Part shown: positions 19,820 through 29,062 of the stretch, one piece after another | Position numbering within the stretch: the stretch's first letter is position 1 | How the letters are laid out: the number at the start of each line of letters is the position of its first letter | Assembly: GCF_024642085.1 (NCBI RefSeq) | Contig: NZ_JAHEBV010000005.1 | Coordinates: 62,001 to 126,000, forward strand | Direction: 5' to 3' | DNA: 64,000 nucleotides | Source of the DNA: Novosphingobium sp. | GTDB taxonomy: Bacteria > Pseudomonadota > Alphaproteobacteria > Sphingomonadales > Sphingomonadaceae | The notes under the pieces: model-generated | What the model was told of the DNA's origin: nothing | The model's input: the letters and a program-made list of their open reading frames with translations, nothing else | Databases searched by the model: none | Position numbers and translations under genes: made by a program

Positions 19820-21430
19820 ATGTCGGGAGCCGCTGCGGCCCTTGGAACAATGCAGGACTGGGACCTTCGGGTCACTCACCTGATCGATCACGCCGCGCGC
19901 GAGCACGGCACCCGTGAAATCATCACCCGCTGGGCCGATGGCACCGAAACGGTAACCAACTGGGCGGGTATCCGCCATGATGCACTGCGCATGACCCAGG
20001 CTTTGCGCAAACTGGGCGTTAAGTCAGGAGAGCGCATCGCAACACTGGCTATGAACCATTCGCGACATTTGGTCAGCTGGTACAGCGCAGTGGGCGTGGG
20101 CGGGGTGCTCCACACCATCAACCCGCGCCTGTTTGATGATCAGCTGGAATACATCGCCAACCACGCCGAAGACCAGGTGCTGCTGTATGACAAGGCGTTC
20201 CAGCCGATCATTGACCGAATGAAGCCCAAGTGGACCACGATACGGCACTACATCTGTTATGATGACGGCCAGTTCGAGAGCTGGATCGGGGCCGAAGATG
20301 GGCAGACCGCATGGGCCACGGGGGACGAGCGCGATCCCTGCATGTTGTGCTATACCAGCGGCACCACCGGCAATCCCAAGGGCGTGCTCTACATGCACCG
20401 CTCGACCATGCTGCATGCCATGACCGGCCTTCAACCAAACGTGTTCGATTTCGATGCGCGCAGCGTCATGCTGCCGGTGGTGCCGATGTTTCACGCCGCC
20501 AGCTGGGGCCTGCCATGGTCAGGGGCAGCGGCAGGGATCAAGTTCGTTTTCAGCCAGGTCAACGACGCCGCCGTGCTGTGCGACCTGATGAACCGGGAAA
20601 AGGTGACTCATTCGGCCGGGGTGCCGACTGTCTGGCTGGCAACCTTCCAGCACATGGACGCAACCGGGACGGCCTTGCCGACCCTTCGCCAGGCGATCAT
20701 CGGCGGATCGGCCGCACCGCGCTTCATGCTCGAACGGCTGATGAAAGCCGGGGTAAACGTCGCCCATGCCTGGGGCATGACCGAAACCAGCCCTATCGGG
20801 ACCACTGGTGCCAAATCGTGGAACTGGGATGATCTTACATTCGATCAGCAGGTCGATATCAAACAGATGCAAGGCCGGGTACCGTTCGGAGTAGAACTGC
20901 GAACCGTTGATCTTGACGACCACACTCGCGCGCTGCCGCGTGATGGCAAGACCAGCGGCGCGCTGCAGGTGCGCGGGCCGTGGGTGATAAAGCGCTATTT
21001 CAAGGCCGACACAGATGCTGCGCACGATCCCGAGCAGTGGTTCGATACCGGCGATGTCGGCTTCCTTCATCCTGACGGCACGCTGCAATTGACCGACCGG
21101 ACCAAGGACGTGATCAAGTCGGGCGGCGAATGGATCAGCTCGGTCGAACTGGAAAACGCCGCCTGCGGGCACCCCGATGTTGCCGAAGCAGCTGCAATCG
21201 GGATTCATCACCCCAAATGGGACGAACGCCCTATTCTGGTCGTGGTCAAGAAGCCGGGTGCCGCCGTTTCAGCTGATGAGATCAAGGCGCATCTGGCCCA
21301 GTCGGTCGCCAAATGGTGGCTGCCCGACGCGGTCGAGTTCGTTGATGAAATCCCCCACGGCGGCACCGGCAAGATCAGCAAAAAGGACCTGCGCGAGCAG
21401 TTCCGCGACTACAAACTGGTGGAGGGGTGA
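19820..21430 (+). CDS. AMP-binding fatty acyl-CoA ligase
   Basis: A 536-residue acyl-adenylate-forming enzyme that activates fatty acids to acyl-CoA. The P-loop-like motif [11 protein letters not shown] starts at residue 178, AWGMTETSP is the A4/A5-type motif, and [12 protein letters not shown] near the end carries the catalytic Lys of the C-terminal domain. The sequence resembles the medium or long-chain FadD group of alphaproteobacteria; the chain length cannot be told from sequence alone. It follows dnaE by 22 bases and leads directly into the DUF1330 gene. Confidence 0.93.
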   Translation: MSGAAAALGTMQDWDLRVTHLIDHAAREHGTREIITRWADGTETVTNWAGIRHDALRMTQALRKLGVKSGERIATLAMNHSRHLVSWYSAVGVGGVLHTINPRLFDDQLEYIANHAEDQVLLYDKAFQPIIDRMKPKWTTIRHYICYDDGQFESWIGAEDGQTAWATGDERDPCMLCYTSGTTGNPKGVLYMHRSTMLHAMTGLQPNVFDFDARSVMLPVVPMFHAASWGLPWSGAAAGIKFVFSQVNDAAVLCDLMNREKVTHSAGVPTVWLATFQHMDATGTALPTLRQAIIGGSAAPRFMLERLMKAGVNVAHAWGMTETSPIGTTGAKSWNWDDLTFDQQVDIKQMQGRVPFGVELRTVDLDDHTRALPRDGKTSGALQVRGPWVIKRYFKADTDAAHDPEQWFDTGDVGFLHPDGTLQLTDRTKDVIKSGGEWISSVELENAACGHPDVAEAAAIGIHHPKWDERPILVVVKKPGAAVSADEIKAHLAQSVAKWWLPDAVEFVDEIPHGGTGKISKKDLREQFRDYKLVEG

Positions 21431-21432
21431 CC

Positions 21433-21840
21433 ATGACAGGGTTCGTCGATCCCAGCCGCGACAACTGGCAGCGTTTCAAGGACCTTCCGCGTAATACGCC
21501 GATCCACATGCTCAATCTGATAAAGTTCCGCGATCTGGCCGACTATCCGCAAGGGCATCCAGAGCATGGCAAGGGCCTGACCGGGCGGCAGGCCTATGCA
21601 ATTTACGCCGCAGGTTTCCAGCGCCTGGTAGCACAGGACGGCGCGGCAATGGTCTGGAACGCGCCGTTGGAATGCGTCGTCACCGGGCCCGAAGGCGAAT
21701 GGGATGAGGCCTTCGTCATGGGCTATCCCGATAGCGCGGCCTTCCTGGCGATGATCAAGAACGCTGAATACATCAGCGAAATCGTCCCGCACCGCACCGC
21801 CGCCGTCGCCGATAGCCGCCTGATCCGTTTTCGCGGCTAA
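21433..21840 (+). CDS. DUF1330-family protein
   Basis: A 135-residue protein of the dimeric alpha/beta-barrel superfamily. The start ATG 21433 is preceded by GGAGGGG at 21421-21427; the GTG at 21427 would sit inside that ribosome site. Family-like segments are HMLNLIKFRDLADYP and the later FVMGYPDSAAFLAM. The function is unknown. Placement directly after the acyl-CoA ligase suggests co-expression and perhaps a role in lipid or small-acid metabolism, which is inference only. Confidence 0.85.
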   Translation: MTGFVDPSRDNWQRFKDLPRNTPIHMLNLIKFRDLADYPQGHPEHGKGLTGRQAYAIYAAGFQRLVAQDGAAMVWNAPLECVVTGPEGEWDEAFVMGYPDSAAFLAMIKNAEYISEIVPHRTAAVADSRLIRFRG

Positions 21841-21934
21841 TGGGGACAGATCAGGTCTAAAGCGAACGACAACTTGTGCCATTGCAAAATTGTGGCACTC
21901 TGCACCGCGGTCGCGCATCGGGGAGATTGCTTTG

Positions 21935-22789
21935 ATGAAGCTTGCTCGACTTGGCGGTTTAACCGCGCTGTCCGCCGTTCTGATCGCTGTGCCGGCTATC
22001 GCCAGCCACAGCTGGAACAATTACCATTGGGCCAATTCGTCTGGCGCAGTCCAGTTGACCGTCAACTATTCTATCTCGTCGCAATGGACACCTTCGGTGA
22101 CGAACGCGATCGGCGATTGGAATGCTTCGCCGAAACTTGATCTGACTGGCGCCGTTTCGACGGCTAACAGAAAAAAATGCTCCGGAATGACGGGACAGAT
22201 TCTGGTTTGTAACGATTCGTACGGGCAGCGCGGCTGGCTGGGTATCGCCTCGATTTCGCTTGATCCGAACGGGCACATCAAGTCTGGCACGACCAAGCTC
22301 AACGATTCCTATTTCAACTCGGCCACCTACAACAAGCCGGAGTGGCGTGCTCTGGTCGCGTGCCAGGAAATCGGACACGATTTCGGCCTTGGCCATCAGG
22401 ATGAGGGCTTTGGCGCCCCTAACCTGGGAACCTGCATGGATTACACCAGCAGCCCTTCGGGCGGCGGCGCTTATGGACCCGCAAACACAAGCCCGGACCA
22501 GCACGATTTCGACCAGCTTGCGCTGATCTATGGACATCTGGACACGTATGATTCTGCGGCAGCCTTCGCCGCTACAAACTTCGGCATCCGCGATTTGCGC
22601 AAGCCAGCGCCAGCAGCAGTCGATCCGGTTGATCCTGGCGACAGCCCGGCAGAGTGGGGTGCAGTGGTACACGAGGACGGCAAAGGCCGCCCTGATGTCT
22701 ACATGGCTGTCCTGCCGGGTGGCGGGCGCAAGATCACGCACGTGTTCTGGGCGCTTGAAACCAAACGCAGCGATATTCATCACGATTGA
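21935..22789 (+). CDS. Secreted matrixin-like metalloprotease with Gln in place of the first zinc His
   Basis: A 284-residue exported protein. The ATG at 21935 follows GGGGAGA and gives a signal peptide (MKLARLGGLTALSAVLIAVPAIA). The zinc region reads Q144-E-I-G-H148-D-F-G-L-G-H154, the metzincin pattern HExxHxxGxxH with Gln for the first His, followed by a Met-turn-like CMDYT. The catalytic Glu is kept. I recall relatives with the same Gln, so this may be a family trait rather than a lesion. A C-terminal tail of about 80 residues follows. The gene has no operon partner; it converges on the radical SAM gene. Confidence 0.8.
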   Translation: MKLARLGGLTALSAVLIAVPAIASHSWNNYHWANSSGAVQLTVNYSISSQWTPSVTNAIGDWNASPKLDLTGAVSTANRKKCSGMTGQILVCNDSYGQRGWLGIASISLDPNGHIKSGTTKLNDSYFNSATYNKPEWRALVACQEIGHDFGLGHQDEGFGAPNLGTCMDYTSSPSGGGAYGPANTSPDQHDFDQLALIYGHLDTYDSAAAFAATNFGIRDLRKPAPAAVDPVDPGDSPAEWGAVVHEDGKGRPDVYMAVLPGGGRKITHVFWALETKRSDIHHD

Positions 22790-22805
22790 AATGGCGGTGT
22801 ACGGC

Positions 22806-22828
22806 GCTGTCCCTAGAACAGGGACAGC
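22806..22828. terminator. Perfect 9-bp hairpin between converging genes
   Basis: GCTGTCCCT and AGGGACAGC flank a 5-base loop. The stop codon of the radical SAM gene (22813-22815) lies inside the hairpin. There is no U-run on either side, so it may act as a weak bidirectional terminator or 3'-end stabiliser. Confidence 0.55.
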
Positions 22829-23895
22829 TGCCCGTGCGCACTGGGCCTGACAAAGCGGCTGGAATCCAGCCTCAGCGTCACCGCGTTCATCCCCAGCCGC
22901 TTTGTCGCGATGCGGAAGCGGGTGCGGAAAATTTCCGCCCAAACCCCTTGCGGCTTCATCCGGCTGAAAAACGAGGGGTCGTTGTCGCGGCCATCGCGCA
23001 CCGACTGGACAATGCTCATCACTTTGCCGGCGCGTTCCGGGTAATGGACGTCCAGCCATTCGCGGAACAAAGGCGCGACTTCCAGCGGCAAGCGCAACAT
23101 GATCCAGCTTGCCGAATCTACGCCGCGCGCAGCTGCTTCACCCAAAATGGCTTCGATGAACTCGTCGGTGATTGACGGGATCACTGGCGCTATCGAGACG
23201 TGGGCCGGAACCCCGGCCGCGACCAGCGCGCCCAGCGCATCCAGCCGTTTGGACGGACTGCTGGCGCGTGGTTCCAGCAGGCCTGACAGGCGCGGATCAA
23301 GGCTGGTGACCGATATGCCGACGGCCACCAGATCTAATCGGGCCAGCTCGGCCAGCAGATCCAGATCGCGAAGCACGCGCGCGCTCTTGGTGGTGATTGT
23401 CACCGGATGACGCGTCTCCAGCGCGACTTCCAGTATCTGCCGGGTGATCCGATAGTTTCCCTCGATTGGCTGATAGGGATCGGTGTTTGTACCCATTGCG
23501 ATCGGCGCGACCCGGTAATTTGGTTTGACCAGCGTTTCGCGCAGCAACCGCGCCGCTTCGGGCTTGGCGAACAACCTTGTCTCAAAATCCAGACCGGGTG
23601 ACAGGTCGTGATAGGCATGTGTCGGCCGGGCAAAGCAGTATACGCAGCCGTGTTCACAGCCGCGATAGGCGTTAATAGAACGGTCAAAGGGGATATCGGG
23701 GGACTGGTTGAAGCTGACGATAGTCTTTGGCTTTTCCTCAATCACCGTCGTGCGCAGTTTGGGTCCAGGGCCGTCAATATCCCCGCGCACGTCAAGCCAG
23801 TCTCCGTCAACCTGCCGCGCGGCAAGGCCGAAGCGCTGCGGAACGGCGCCCGATTGCGCGCCGCGGCCGTGGACCTTGGGGGAAGGACTCGCCAT
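22813..23895 (-). CDS. PA0069-family radical SAM protein
   Basis: A 360-residue radical S-adenosylmethionine enzyme. The cluster motif is C80-EHG-C84-VY-C87 in RGCEHGCVYCFARPTHAYHD, followed by a (beta/alpha) barrel including GTNTDPYQPIE and SIAPVIPSITD. The family is related to spore photoproduct lyase-like proteins but its reaction is unknown. The start ATG at 23895 gives a normal length. It lies 38 bases downstream of the lytic transglycosylase gene on the same strand. Confidence 0.92.
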   Translation of the reverse strand: MASPSPKVHGRGAQSGAVPQRFGLAARQVDGDWLDVRGDIDGPGPKLRTTVIEEKPKTIVSFNQSPDIPFDRSINAYRGCEHGCVYCFARPTHAYHDLSPGLDFETRLFAKPEAARLLRETLVKPNYRVAPIAMGTNTDPYQPIEGNYRITRQILEVALETRHPVTITTKSARVLRDLDLLAELARLDLVAVGISVTSLDPRLSGLLEPRASSPSKRLDALGALVAAGVPAHVSIAPVIPSITDEFIEAILGEAAARGVDSASWIMLRLPLEVAPLFREWLDVHYPERAGKVMSIVQSVRDGRDNDPSFFSRMKPQGVWAEIFRTRFRIATKRLGMNAVTLRLDSSRFVRPSAHGQLSLF

Positions 23896-23933
23896 CCCGC
23901 AACACTAGAACAAAAAGAGAACTTATGGAAGCG

Positions 23934-25718
23934 TCAACGCGACCGCTGGATGGTACCGTTCGCTCCCATCCGCACAGCCTGCGATCCGGTCAGCCCGGGG
24001 AACGTGGGCCACAAGCCCTGGGTCAAGGCTATCCGGCTTTCCGATGGGCCGCCAGCCTGGCGTTCGTACATCCAGTAGTTGCGCATAACGATATTCACAT
24101 AGCCGCGCGTTTCCCAATAGGGCACGCTTTCGATCCACAGCAGCGGGTCGCCTTTGTCCTTGATTTCGTACTGCCAGCGGGTGATTGGTGTAAGCCCGGC
24201 GTTATAGGCGGCCATAACCTTGGGCAGCAGGCCCTGCGTGCCGCCTGAACTGCGCAGCATATCCAGGTGCCGCTGTCCGAAGGCAAGGTTGACTTCGGGC
24301 CGGTTTAGATCACTGGGCGATCCGCGATAGCCCAGGTCTTCGGAATGATCCTTGGCCGCCGCCGGCATGATCTGCATCAGCCCGCGCGCGCCGGTGGGAC
24401 TAATCGCGCTGGTGCGAAACACCGATTCCTGTAGCGCATGGGCATAGACCAGCGCCGGATCGACCTTCCACCCGCCAACCGGGGTCCATTTGGGCGTGGG
24501 AAAGCGCGCAGCCGGTTCGGCCTTGCCGCCGTAGGGCGCGTTGTAGGCCATCCACAGCTGGGTCGATGGCAAGCCCAGATCGCGCGCGAGGCGCGACAGC
24601 GGTTGATATTGTCCAGCCCCTCCGATCCGGGCCTGATGACGCAGGACTTCGTCAGCCAGGCCGTCCTTGCCCACTTCAGACAGCTCAACCGCCACGCGCA
24701 CATTGCCGACATCGCGCATCTTCTGCCAGTCAGCAGCGCTGAAATCGGGTGCCTCGTGGGTTTTGGGCAGGGTCAGGCCAAGCTGTTCACCGGCCAGCAT
24801 CCCGTACAGAGTTTCGTCCATCTGCGCGGCGCGGCGCAGGGGAGCGGCGGCCTGTTCAGGCTTGCGGCAGCGAACCAGCGAGCGGCTGTGCCAATATAGT
24901 GCGGCGGCGGTCAGTTCGCTGTTGTCGGATGATGCGGCGGTGCGGGCAAAGGCATCGCCCGCGCCGGTGCAATCGTCCAGTCGCCAGGCCGCCAGCCCCG
25001 CCGTCCACCAGCCTTCGGCTACCCACGGGCCGCTGCCGTCGTTGGCGGTCTGGGCCAGGGCATAGGCCGACGCGTCGTCATTCTCGATGTAGTACGACCA
25101 AGCGATCTTGGCACGCCATTCGGCCCGCGCGGCAAGCGAAAGCTGGGTGTCTATTCCGTCTAGCAGCGCTTTGGCTCCTGCCGGATTATCGCCCTTGATT
25201 TCGGCAAGGATGGCGTTCGACACAGCACCCGGCATTGTCCCGTCATTGGTGTCGCGCGGGCGGATACGTTTGGCCCGGCTGGGCATCTGCACCAGCGATG
25301 TGGCGCCGGGCAGGGAAGGAACCATGGTAACGCCGCGCTTGATCGCCAGGTTGGCAATCTGTTCGGTCTGCGGCAGGTCAGTGCTTTTCGTCAGCCAGGT
25401 GCCGAGCGCATCGGCCTCAATCTTGGGAGAATTGGCGGCAAGGTAGTATTCGGCGCGCGCAACCTGGTGCAGCGGACCATCGGGCTTCTCGGCAAACATG
25501 GTTTGAACCCGGGTCCAGTCGCTGCGATCGATCGCGCCAAACAGTTCGCGGTAATAGGCGCGTTCATCCTGGCTAAGCAGCGCGGGAACCGCTGTGTTGG
25601 TGGCGCGATTCTGGAAATAGTCGACCGCCGCGCTGTTTGCCTTAGCGGCCAGCGGCACGATCAGTGCTGCGACGGCCACACTGATCGCGGTAAAACGGTA
25701 CTTGGCAACACCGGTCAA
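23934..25718 (-). CDS. slt: Soluble-type lytic murein transglycosylase, first copy
   Basis: A 594-residue periplasmic enzyme that cleaves the glycan strand of peptidoglycan to 1,6-anhydro products. It has a signal peptide, a long alpha-helical ring region like Slt70, and a C-terminal SLT domain with catalytic E431 (ALQESVF) and GARGLMQIMP. The start appears to be TTG at 25718, two bases after the UDG-like gene's stop, which implies coupling. A second enzyme of the same type lies at 46944-48908. The two share the SLT motifs but differ elsewhere. Confidence 0.93.
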   Translation of the reverse strand: MTGVAKYRFTAISVAVAALIVPLAAKANSAAVDYFQNRATNTAVPALLSQDERAYYRELFGAIDRSDWTRVQTMFAEKPDGPLHQVARAEYYLAANSPKIEADALGTWLTKSTDLPQTEQIANLAIKRGVTMVPSLPGATSLVQMPSRAKRIRPRDTNDGTMPGAVSNAILAEIKGDNPAGAKALLDGIDTQLSLAARAEWRAKIAWSYYIENDDASAYALAQTANDGSGPWVAEGWWTAGLAAWRLDDCTGAGDAFARTAASSDNSELTAAALYWHSRSLVRCRKPEQAAAPLRRAAQMDETLYGMLAGEQLGLTLPKTHEAPDFSAADWQKMRDVGNVRVAVELSEVGKDGLADEVLRHQARIGGAGQYQPLSRLARDLGLPSTQLWMAYNAPYGGKAEPAARFPTPKWTPVGGWKVDPALVYAHALQESVFRTSAISPTGARGLMQIMPAAAKDHSEDLGYRGSPSDLNRPEVNLAFGQRHLDMLRSSGGTQGLLPKVMAAYNAGLTPITRWQYEIKDKGDPLLWIESVPYWETRGYVNIVMRNYWMYERQAGGPSESRIALTQGLWPTFPGLTGSQAVRMGANGTIQRSR

Positions 25719-25720
25719 AA

Positions 25721-26488
25721 TCAGTTCGTCCCCATCAAGTCCGCACCGGTCCAGTCAAGCAAGGCCTGCCAAAGCCGGGCCTTGCCTCTGGGCCGCGCCG
25801 CCAGGGCGCTGAGCCCCGGAGCGACAAGTGCCGGAATCCTGCGCGCGTCTTGTCCAAGATCGGGTAAAAATCCGTCTCTATTCGCCGGATCGTGGCCAAG
25901 AAGCGACGAAACGTTGCTTCCAAAGATCAGAAGACGCTGCGGTTGGACCAATCTGACGTGGTGCGAAGTGACAGCGCCTAGCCCATCGGCGGCAAGGGCA
26001 GACCAATCAGGCAACGGCATATGGCGGGGCAGGGCGCTGGCGAAGTAGGCCTGATGTTCATCCAGACCAAGCGCGGCCAGCAGGCTGCGCAGCATCGCCC
26101 CTTGCTTGCCAGACATGAGAGAGGCCGTGTCGTCAGCTTCAGGATGCTCTAACAGAACCATCAACCGGCTACCCTGCGCCCCGCGCGGCGGTACGCGCGC
26201 TGCGGTCTGTCCATCGTCGAGACTCGGCTCGGCCAGCCACCACGCACCAAACGCATCCAGCGATTGCGGCCACATTTCGCGCGGACCGCCAATTTGGGCG
26301 CGCGGTGCGGCTACTGGCGGCAAGACGCGGGGCGCAGCAGCGGCAGGCACCGAGTTATTGGCCGTCTGAGGCGGCTCCTGCGCCAGCCAGGCCGTAGCGT
26401 CGTCGGTAAAATCGCAGTCCACTCCGGCACCGCGCCACCAATCCAGCGCGGCGGCAATCGCGCCGGGCGCAAGGGCGCCGCCGTCCAT
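25721..26488 (-). CDS. Uracil-DNA glycosylase superfamily protein, active site degenerate
   Basis: A 255-residue protein counted from the ATG at 26488. It resembles family 4 uracil-DNA glycosylases in GKQGAMLRSLLAALGL and in the late RLLIFGSNVSSLLG segment, but the usual GEAPG-type first motif is replaced by LLEHPEADDTASLM and no cysteine quartet for an iron-sulfur cluster is visible. It may be a structural homologue with altered activity. A Pro/Ala-rich stretch fills the N-terminal third. It is coupled to the downstream lytic transglycosylase and divergent from the ETF oxidoreductase. Confidence 0.65.
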   Translation of the reverse strand: MDGGALAPGAIAAALDWWRGAGVDCDFTDDATAWLAQEPPQTANNSVPAAAAPRVLPPVAAPRAQIGGPREMWPQSLDAFGAWWLAEPSLDDGQTAARVPPRGAQGSRLMVLLEHPEADDTASLMSGKQGAMLRSLLAALGLDEHQAYFASALPRHMPLPDWSALAADGLGAVTSHHVRLVQPQRLLIFGSNVSSLLGHDPANRDGFLPDLGQDARRIPALVAPGLSALAARPRGKARLWQALLDWTGADLMGTN

Positions 26489-26593
26489 GTTTTGTCCGGG
26501 TGAATGCACGATCCGGTCTTGACCTGCTGCGGCGCTGCAATCAAGGCTTATGGAGACAAAACGCTGCACTAATGCGGGAAAACGGACAGAGCC

Positions 26594-28243
26594 ATGAGCG
26601 AACGCGAATCGATGCCGTATGACGTCGTGATTGTCGGAGGCGGGCCGGCTGGCCTGGCTGCGGCGATCCGGCTCAAACAGGTCAATGCGGATCTTTCGGT
26701 CTGCCTGCTCGAAAAGGGCAGTGAAATTGGCGCGCATATCCTGTCGGGCGCGGTAGTTGATCCAAAGGCGCTGGACGAGTTGCTGCCGTCATGGCGCAGC
26801 GATGGCTGCCCGATGTCCGAAACACCGGTGACTGACAATTGGCACTGGGTTCTGACAAAGACCAAAAAGTACGGAATCCCGCACTGGCCAATGCCGCCGT
26901 TCATGTCGAACGAGGGCAACTACACCGGAAGCCTGGGCAACCTGTGCCGGTGGCTGGCAGGCAAGGCCGAGGAATTGGGCGTCGAGATCTTCCCCGGCTT
27001 TCCGGCCAGCGAAGTGCTCTACAACGACGATGGTTCGGTCAAAGGCGTGGCCACGCAGGACATGGGCGTAGCCAAAGATGGCAGCCACAAGAGCGATTAC
27101 CAACAGGGCATGGAGCTGCACGCCAAGTACACCTTCTTTGCCGAGGGTGCGCGCGGCCATCTGACCAAGCAGCTCAAAGCCCGGTACGACCTTGAAGCGA
27201 ATTGCGAACCGCAGGTTTACGGCATCGGCATCAAGGAACTGTGGGACATCGATCCCGACAAGCACGAGCCGGGCCGGGTGATCCACACCCAGGGCTGGCC
27301 GCTGTCGGAAAGCGACAGCTGGGGCGGCGGTTTCCTTTATCATCAGGCCAATAATCAGGTTGCGATAGGGTTTGTTACCGCGCTCGATTACAAGAACCCG
27401 TGGGTCTATCCGTTCGAAGAGTTCCAGCGCTGGAAGCAGCACCCCGAAATCCGCGCGATTCTGGAAGGCGGACGGCGCGTGTCCTATGGCGCGCGGGCGA
27501 TCAACGAAGGCGGCTGGCAATCGGTGCCCAAGCTGGATTTTCCGGGTGGGGCGCTGATCGGCTGCTCGGCCGGGTTCGTCAACGTTCCGCGGATAAAGGG
27601 CAGCCACACCGCGATGAAAAGCGGCATGCTCGCCGCCGAAGCCGCTGCCGCGGCCATTGCTGCGGGGCGCGGGCACGACGCGATGGCTGAATACGACGCC
27701 GCGGTCCGTGACAGCTGGATCGCCAAGGAGCTAAAGCTGGTCCAGAACGCCGAGCCGCTGGTTGCCAAATGGGGCGGGGACCTGGGTACTATTTTGGCCG
27801 GTGCCGACATGTGGCTGCGCACCCTGTTCGGGTTCGGCGTGTGGAAGCCGATGAAGCACCACCGCGATTACGAAACGCTGCAACGGGCCGATCTGTACAA
27901 ACCGATCGTCTATCCCAAGCCTGACAATGTGATCACCTTCGACCGCCTGTCGAGCGTAGCGCAAAGCTTCACCAATCACGCCGAAGACCAGCCCGTGCAT
28001 TTGGTGGTCAAGGATCTGGAGTTGCAGAAGGTCAGCGAACTAGGCGTATTCGGCGGGCCATCGACGCGTTATTGCCCGGCCGGGGTCTACGAATGGCTGG
28101 GGGTCGAGGAAGGCCAGCCCAAATACCAGATCAATTCGCAAAACTGCGTCCACTGCAAGACCTGCGACATCAAGGATCCCAACCAGAACATTACCTGGGT
28201 GACGCCTGAAGGCGGCGGTGGGCCGAACTATCCGAATATGTGA
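26594..28243 (+). CDS. Electron-transfer flavoprotein-ubiquinone oxidoreductase
   Basis: A 549-residue membrane-associated flavoenzyme passing electrons from ETF (beta-oxidation and amino-acid dehydrogenases) to ubiquinone. The FAD motif VIVGGGPAGLAAAIRL starts near residue 11, and the C-terminal 4Fe-4S ligands are C494 (CPAGVYEW) and C518, C521, C524 (CVHCKTC). The quinone-binding region and the end GGGGPNYPNM are typical of the family. It fits with the acyl-CoA ligase elsewhere in the window, although ETF genes themselves are not present. Confidence 0.96.
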   Translation: MSERESMPYDVVIVGGGPAGLAAAIRLKQVNADLSVCLLEKGSEIGAHILSGAVVDPKALDELLPSWRSDGCPMSETPVTDNWHWVLTKTKKYGIPHWPMPPFMSNEGNYTGSLGNLCRWLAGKAEELGVEIFPGFPASEVLYNDDGSVKGVATQDMGVAKDGSHKSDYQQGMELHAKYTFFAEGARGHLTKQLKARYDLEANCEPQVYGIGIKELWDIDPDKHEPGRVIHTQGWPLSESDSWGGGFLYHQANNQVAIGFVTALDYKNPWVYPFEEFQRWKQHPEIRAILEGGRRVSYGARAINEGGWQSVPKLDFPGGALIGCSAGFVNVPRIKGSHTAMKSGMLAAEAAAAAIAAGRGHDAMAEYDAAVRDSWIAKELKLVQNAEPLVAKWGGDLGTILAGADMWLRTLFGFGVWKPMKHHRDYETLQRADLYKPIVYPKPDNVITFDRLSSVAQSFTNHAEDQPVHLVVKDLELQKVSELGVFGGPSTRYCPAGVYEWLGVEEGQPKYQINSQNCVHCKTCDIKDPNQNITWVTPEGGGGPNYPNM

Positions 28244-28255
28244 TATGCCCGACCG

Positions 28256-29062
28256 GTGATCGAAACTGCTTTCGCCAAGATCAATCTTGCGCTGCATGTC
28301 CGGCAGAGGCGGGATGACGGGTATCATGACCTGGAAACACTGTTTGCCTTTGTCGATGCGGGCGATGTCCTAAGTATTGTGCCAGCCGCGCGGGATGACC
28401 TTAGAACGGTTGGCGAATATGGCGGGCAACTGACTGATCCATTTGGCAACATCGTGATGCAGGCGCTGAACGCCTTGCCGCGTTCGCAGGGCTGGGCGGT
28501 GACGCTGGAAAAGAACTTGCCAGTTGCTGCCGGACTTGGGGGCGGATCGGCCGATGCGGGCGCACTGTTCCGGCTGTATGACCGCGAATACGGTTTGCCC
28601 GAAGTTTGGCCCACCCGCGCCGCCCGGTTGGGGGCGGACGTGCCGGCCTGCGTGCGGTCGGTCACTGCGATAGGACGCGGGACAGGCACCGATCTGGTCG
28701 AGGTCGACAGCGATCTGACCGGCATGGCGGTTCTGCTGGTCAATCCCCGTGTTCCGCTGAGCACAGGGCCGGTCTTCAAAGGCTGGGACGGGGTCGATCG
28801 TGGCGGCCTGCCGGACGGCCCGGTCAGCGCGATCGCCCGCACAGGGCGCAACGATCTTGAAGCGCCAGCCACCGCGCTGTGTCCCGCAATCGCCGAAGTA
28901 CTGGCCGCATTGCGCGAAACGCAGCCTTGGCTGGCACGCATGTCAGGCTCGGGAGCGACCTGCTTTGCCTTGTATGACAGTGGACCTGCCCGCGATGAAG
29001 CAGCCGCGGCCATAATAGTGCGCCAGCCGGGCTGGTGGCAAATGAGCGGTGCCTTGCGATGA
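28256..29062 (+). CDS. ispE: 4-diphosphocytidyl-2-C-methyl-D-erythritol kinase
   Basis: A 268-residue GHMP kinase of the MEP isoprenoid pathway. The start is GTG at 28256, 12 bases after the ETF-QO stop. Motif 1 is AKINLALHV, the ATP-binding motif 2 is PVAAGLGGGSADAGA, and motif 3 is ARMSGSGATCFALY. The length is slightly short but normal for alphaproteobacteria. Its stop overlaps the start of the N-formylglutamate amidohydrolase gene by 4 bases. Confidence 0.96.
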   Translation: MIETAFAKINLALHVRQRRDDGYHDLETLFAFVDAGDVLSIVPAARDDLRTVGEYGGQLTDPFGNIVMQALNALPRSQGWAVTLEKNLPVAAGLGGGSADAGALFRLYDREYGLPEVWPTRAARLGADVPACVRSVTAIGRGTGTDLVEVDSDLTGMAVLLVNPRVPLSTGPVFKGWDGVDRGGLPDGPVSAIARTGRNDLEAPATALCPAIAEVLAALRETQPWLARMSGSGATCFALYDSGPARDEAAAAIIVRQPGWWQMSGALR

